From: Pelagerythrobacter marensis
GTDB taxonomy: Bacteria > Pseudomonadota > Alphaproteobacteria > Sphingomonadales > Sphingomonadaceae
NCBI RefSeq assembly: GCF_001028625.1
Contig: NZ_CP011805.1
Location: 2,403,001-2,467,000 of the forward strand
Reading direction: 5' to 3'
Length of the DNA stretch: 64,000 bases
In this document: in pieces, positions 60,883-64,000 of the stretch
Position numbering within the stretch: the first letter of the stretch is position 1
How the letters are laid out: each line of letters starts with the position of its first letter
The notes under the pieces: model-generated
The model's database searches: none
Told to the model about the DNA's origin: nothing
What the model saw: the letters and a program-made list of their open reading frames with translations, nothing else
Translations under genes and position numbers: made by a program

Positions 60883-61335
60883 ATGGCAGGCCGCTATTTC
60901 GACCAATGGCAGGTGGGCGACAGGATCGAGCACGAGATTCGCCGGACGGTGACCGAAACCGACAACCTGCTGTTCACGACCATGACGCACAATCCCCAGC
61001 CGTTGCATCTGGATGCTGTGGCGGCGCGCGAATCCGAATTCGGGCAGATCCTCGTCAACGGCACTTTCACCTTCGCGCTGATGGTCGGCCTCAGCGTGGG
61101 CGAAACGACGCTGGGCACGCTGGTCGCCAATCTGGGATACGATAAAGTCGCCATGCCCGCGCCGGTCGCGATCGGCGACACGCTGCGCGCGACCAGTGAG
61201 GTTGCTGCGCTGCGCGAATCGAAATCGCGGCCCGAAGCCGGGATCGTCACTTTTACCCACCAGATGCTGAACCAGCGGGACGAGATCGTCTGCCGCTGCG
61301 AGCGCTCTGCCCTGGTGCGCAAGTCGGCCGCCTGA
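60883..61335 (+). CDS. MaoC-like acyl dehydratase
   Basis: A 150-residue hotdog-fold hydratase. MAGRYFDQWQVGDRIEHEIRRTV is followed by the active-site region NPQPLHLD and the FGQILVNGTFTFALMVGL helix, the MaoC R-hydratase pattern. Similar proteins act in (2R)-methylmalyl/mesaconyl-CoA or enoyl-CoA steps; the substrate is unknown. A GGGAG ribosome site stands 7 bases before the ATG. Confidence 0.93.
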   Translation: MAGRYFDQWQVGDRIEHEIRRTVTETDNLLFTTMTHNPQPLHLDAVAARESEFGQILVNGTFTFALMVGLSVGETTLGTLVANLGYDKVAMPAPVAIGDTLRATSEVAALRESKSRPEAGIVTFTHQMLNQRDEIVCRCERSALVRKSAA

Positions 61336-61378
61336 CCGCGCGGGAGCGGATTGGCCTGCCGGGCGTTGCCGGGGCAGC

Positions 61379-61975
61379 ATGAAAGAAGATCCGCACAGCA
61401 TTGGGGACGTCCTCGACGGGATCGAGGATCTGGGCGACCGGCGCGAGAACGTCTGCGTCGGCGATGCGCTGGACGCGTTCGACCGGCGCAGCTTCGGGCC
61501 GGTCCTGCTGTTTCTGCCTCTGATCGAGCTGTCGCCGATCGGGGGTATTCCGGGCGTACCGACGTTTCTGGCCGCGACTATCGCGCTGATCGCCGGGCAG
61601 CTTCTGTTCGGGCGGGATCATGTCTGGCTGCCCCGGTTCGTGGAACGGCGTGCGATCAAGGGCGATCGGCTGGCGGGCGCGGCGCGCAGGCTGGACGGGG
61701 TGGCGGGCACGATCGACGGCTGGTTCAGGGGACGGCTCGGCCGGTTCACCAAAGAACCCTGGCCGCGGATCGCGGCACTGATGGTGATTGTGCTGTGCTG
61801 CGCTGTGCCGCCGCTGGAATTCCTCCCCTTCGCCAGTTCCGCGCCGATGATCGCAATTGCCGCGTTCGGACTGGCGCTGATGGTGCGTGACGGGCTGCTG
61901 ATGCTGATCGCCTTCGCGCTTTCGCTGGGGGCGGGCGGGCTGGTGATTGCCCTGCTGGCGTCTGGCAGCGGCTGA
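61379..61975 (+). CDS. exoD: ExoD family membrane protein
   Basis: A 198-residue integral membrane protein of the ExoD family, named after rhizobial exopolysaccharide genes. An N-terminal amphipathic part (residues 5-40) is followed by hydrophobic segments near 42-50, 62-78, 130-150 and 155-195, with the family pattern FLPLIELSPIGGIPGVPT. The biochemical role is unknown. It lies 44 bases after the MaoC stop on the same strand. Confidence 0.9.
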   Translation: MKEDPHSIGDVLDGIEDLGDRRENVCVGDALDAFDRRSFGPVLLFLPLIELSPIGGIPGVPTFLAATIALIAGQLLFGRDHVWLPRFVERRAIKGDRLAGAARRLDGVAGTIDGWFRGRLGRFTKEPWPRIAALMVIVLCCAVPPLEFLPFASSAPMIAIAAFGLALMVRDGLLMLIAFALSLGAGGLVIALLASGSG

Positions 61976-62013
61976 AGCCGGCCGAACCGCCCGGGCCGCG
62001 CGGCGGCGTTATC

Positions 62014-62041
62014 TTGCCATTCACCGTGCCGCGCCTACATT
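62014..62041 (+). promoter_or_regulatory. Candidate ftsH promoter
   Basis: TTGCCA (62014-62019, 5 of 6 to TTGACA) and TACATT (62036-62041) are separated by 16 bases. The AAGGA ribosome site at 62051-62055 and the ATG at 62067 follow. Confidence 0.5.
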
Positions 62042-62066
62042 GGCAGGCGAAAGGATCACGTTTCCG

Positions 62067-64000
62067 ATGAACGACGACAAGCAGCCCGACGGCCCCGAGA
62101 ATGGGGGCGGTCCCAACCCCTGGATGAAAAGCCTCATGGTCTGGGGCGGGATTTTCCTGGCGCTGGTTCTGCTGGTGTCGATGTTCGGCAATGCCGGGCA
62201 GCCGGCAGGCAAGGAAATCGGCTATTCCACCTTCCGCGAAAATGTGGAGGCCGGGCTGGTCAAGGATGTGACCATTTCGCCCGAACAGATCACGGGCACG
62301 ATGAACAACGGCGATGCCTTTTCCACCGTCCCCGTCACCAACGATACGCGGCTGACGGAGCTGCTCGATGCGAACGGGGTCGAATATACCGGCAGCGCGC
62401 CTGAACGGATGAACCTGCTGATGGCGGTGCTGATCCAGTCGCTGCCGTTCATCCTGATCCTGGGCATTGCCTTCTTCGCCCTGCGCCAGGTGCAGAAGGG
62501 CGGCGGCGGCGGCGCGATGGGCTTCGGCAAGTCCAAGGCCAAGATGCTGACCGAAAAACAGGGCAAGGTTACCTTCGACGACGTTGCCGGGATCGACGAA
62601 GCGCGCGAGGAGCTGGAGGAGATCGTCGAATTCCTCAAGGACCCGCAGCGTTTCTCCAAGCTCGGCGGCCAGATCCCCAAGGGCGCATTGCTGGTCGGCT
62701 CGCCCGGCACCGGCAAGACCCTGCTGGCCCGCGCGATCGCGGGCGAGGCGGGCGTGCCTTTCTTCACCATCTCGGGCTCCGACTTTGTCGAGATGTTCGT
62801 CGGCGTCGGTGCCAGCCGCGTGCGCGACATGTTCGAACAGGCGAAGAAGAACGCGCCGTGCATCGTCTTCATCGACGAAATCGACGCGGTCGGTCGCCAT
62901 CGCGGCCACGGCCTCGGCAATTCGAATGACGAGCGCGAGCAAACGCTGAACCAGCTCCTGGTCGAAATGGACGGGTTCGAGGCGAACGAAGGCATCATCA
63001 TCATCGCCGCGACCAACCGGCCCGACGTGCTCGACCCTGCGCTGTTGCGCCCTGGCCGGTTTGACCGGCAGGTCGTGGTGCCGGTGCCCGATATCGAAGG
63101 GCGCGAGAAGATTCTCGACGTTCACATGAAGAAGGTGCCGCTCGCGCCCGACGTCAATCCGCGCACGATCGCGCGGGGCACGCCCGGCTTCTCGGGCGCG
63201 GATCTCGCCAACCTCGTCAACGAGGCGGCGCTGCTGGCCGCCCGGCGCAACAAGCGCCTGGTCGCGATGCAGGAATTCGAGGACGCGAAAGACAAGGTCA
63301 TGATGGGCAGCGAACGCCGATCGATGGTTATGACCGACGACGAGAAGAAGATGACCGCCTATCACGAGGCGGGCCATGCGCTGGTCGGCCTGAACGAGCC
63401 GGCTTCCGATCCGATCCACAAGGCGACGATCATCCCGCGCGGCCGCGCGCTGGGCATGGTCATGCGCCTGCCCGAGCGGGATAACTATTCGTATCATCGC
63501 GACAAGATGCATGCCGACCTGTCCGTCGCCATGGGCGGGCGCGTGGCGGAAGAGATCATTTTCGGCCACGACAAGGTGTCGAGCGGCGCATCGTCCGACA
63601 TCCAGTACGCGACCAAGCTGGCGCGCAACATGGTCACCAAATGGGGCATGAGCGACAAGCTGGGCCCGCTGCAGTACGAGGAAAGCCAGGAAGGCTACCT
63701 CGGCATGGGGCAGACCGCGCGCACGATGGGGTCGGGCGATACCAACAAGCTGATCGACGCGGAAATCCGCAAGCTCGTCGATGGCGCGCACAAGCGGGCG
63801 ACCGAAATCCTGACGGATCAGGAAGACAAGCTGCACCTGCTGGCCCAGGCAATGCTCGAATATGAAACGCTGACGGGCGACGAGATCAAGGAACTGCTGG
63901 ATAACGGCAAGATCCATCGCCCCGATTTGCCCAAGGGCCCCACGGTCCGCCCGGTCACCGGCTCCGCGATTCCCAAGGCAGGCAAACGGTTCGGCGGCAG
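62067..64000 (+). CDS. ftsH: ATP-dependent zinc metalloprotease FtsH (3' end outside window)
   Basis: Membrane-bound AAA protease that degrades misfolded membrane and regulatory proteins. Two membrane segments (residues 21-40 and ~115-133) flank a periplasmic part. The AAA module has Walker A GSPGTGKT at 211-218 (the usual GPPGTGKT carries Pro where Ser is), IVFIDEIDAVGRHRG, and the second region of homology LRPGRFDRQV. The zinc site is HEAGH at 433-437. About 644 codons are present; only the final tail is missing. The ATG at 62067 follows an AAGGA site by 11 bases. Confidence 0.97.
   Translation, partial: MNDDKQPDGPENGGGPNPWMKSLMVWGGIFLALVLLVSMFGNAGQPAGKEIGYSTFRENVEAGLVKDVTISPEQITGTMNNGDAFSTVPVTNDTRLTELLDANGVEYTGSAPERMNLLMAVLIQSLPFILILGIAFFALRQVQKGGGGGAMGFGKSKAKMLTEKQGKVTFDDVAGIDEAREELEEIVEFLKDPQRFSKLGGQIPKGALLVGSPGTGKTLLARAIAGEAGVPFFTISGSDFVEMFVGVGASRVRDMFEQAKKNAPCIVFIDEIDAVGRHRGHGLGNSNDEREQTLNQLLVEMDGFEANEGIIIIAATNRPDVLDPALLRPGRFDRQVVVPVPDIEGREKILDVHMKKVPLAPDVNPRTIARGTPGFSGADLANLVNEAALLAARRNKRLVAMQEFEDAKDKVMMGSERRSMVMTDDEKKMTAYHEAGHALVGLNEPASDPIHKATIIPRGRALGMVMRLPERDNYSYHRDKMHADLSVAMGGRVAEEIIFGHDKVSSGASSDIQYATKLARNMVTKWGMSDKLGPLQYEESQEGYLGMGQTARTMGSGDTNKLIDAEIRKLVDGAHKRATEILTDQEDKLHLLAQAMLEYETLTGDEIKELLDNGKIHRPDLPKGPTVRPVTGSAIPKAGKRFGG

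Noticed and set aside
61746..63917. A 723-codon minus-strand frame opposite ftsH and the end of exoD
   Set aside because: It is a shadow of FtsH, whose Walker and zinc motifs are unambiguous.

Overview
This window is a GC-rich, densely packed chromosomal segment from an alphaproteobacterium. It most likely comes from the sphingomonads, close to Erythrobacteraceae. The support is the gene content: an Rrf2-headed suf operon with SufT, a DUF2093 protein, a CYP153 P450, TonB-dependent uptake, exported di-/tripeptide-degrading enzymes and a LytS/LytTR pair. Genes very often overlap by ATGA, GTGA or TGATG. I see no prophage, insertion sequence, CRISPR array or rRNA. The one tRNA is a tRNA-Leu(UAA). 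The assignment is inference from gene families; no database search was possible.

Layout. 1-4.0 kb: a truncated gamma-glutamyltransferase gene and pyrD on the minus strand, a compact intergenic region with a candidate small RNA or attenuator, then an exported DUF885 peptidase. 4.0-10.7 kb: one suf operon, rrf2-sufB-DUF559-sufC-(secreted protein)-sufD-sufS-sufT-sufA, making Fe-S clusters. 10.7-18.7 kb: envelope proteins, a PfkB kinase, purD and xseA with overlapping start codons, DUF2093, an M23 endopeptidase and a phytase-like protein. 18.7-28.7 kb: rpmB with a clear promoter and terminator, tadA, an RNase T2-like protein, nadC, a LytTR two-component system, a PhnZ-like HD protein, and an envelope quality-control group (PDZ-metalloprotease, DsbA-like thioredoxin, BepA-like M48), then a PAS protein.

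28.9-47.2 kb: CYP153 alkane hydroxylase, MsrB lipoprotein, PilZ protein, tRNA-Leu, ihfB, a small GntR regulator, a POT peptide transporter, paired amidohydrolases, FKBP, NnrU, S41-like protein, dxs, a Zur-like Fur regulator, MsrA lipoprotein with a tiny membrane protein, purH, heparinase-like protein and rpe. 47.5-64 kb: a DUF2141 protein, a lipid pair (Tam41-like nucleotidyltransferase plus diacylglycerol kinase), an M20 hydrolase, a ZnuD-like TonB receptor with a His/Asp-rich insert, an enoyl-reductase-like protein, dcd, a permuted NlpC/P60-like protein, putA, glpD, a MaoC hydratase, ExoD and a truncated ftsH.

Together the genes suggest an oligotroph living on peptides and amino acids (POT transporter, DUF885, amidohydrolases, PutA, GGT) with hydrocarbon oxidation (CYP153) and much envelope repair. 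The most interesting new signals are the Tam41-like/DGK lipid pair, the candidate structured RNA at about 1.99-2.10 kb, the nuclease-like and secreted proteins inside the suf operon, and the ZnuD-like receptor whose promoter places a palindrome over the start codon.
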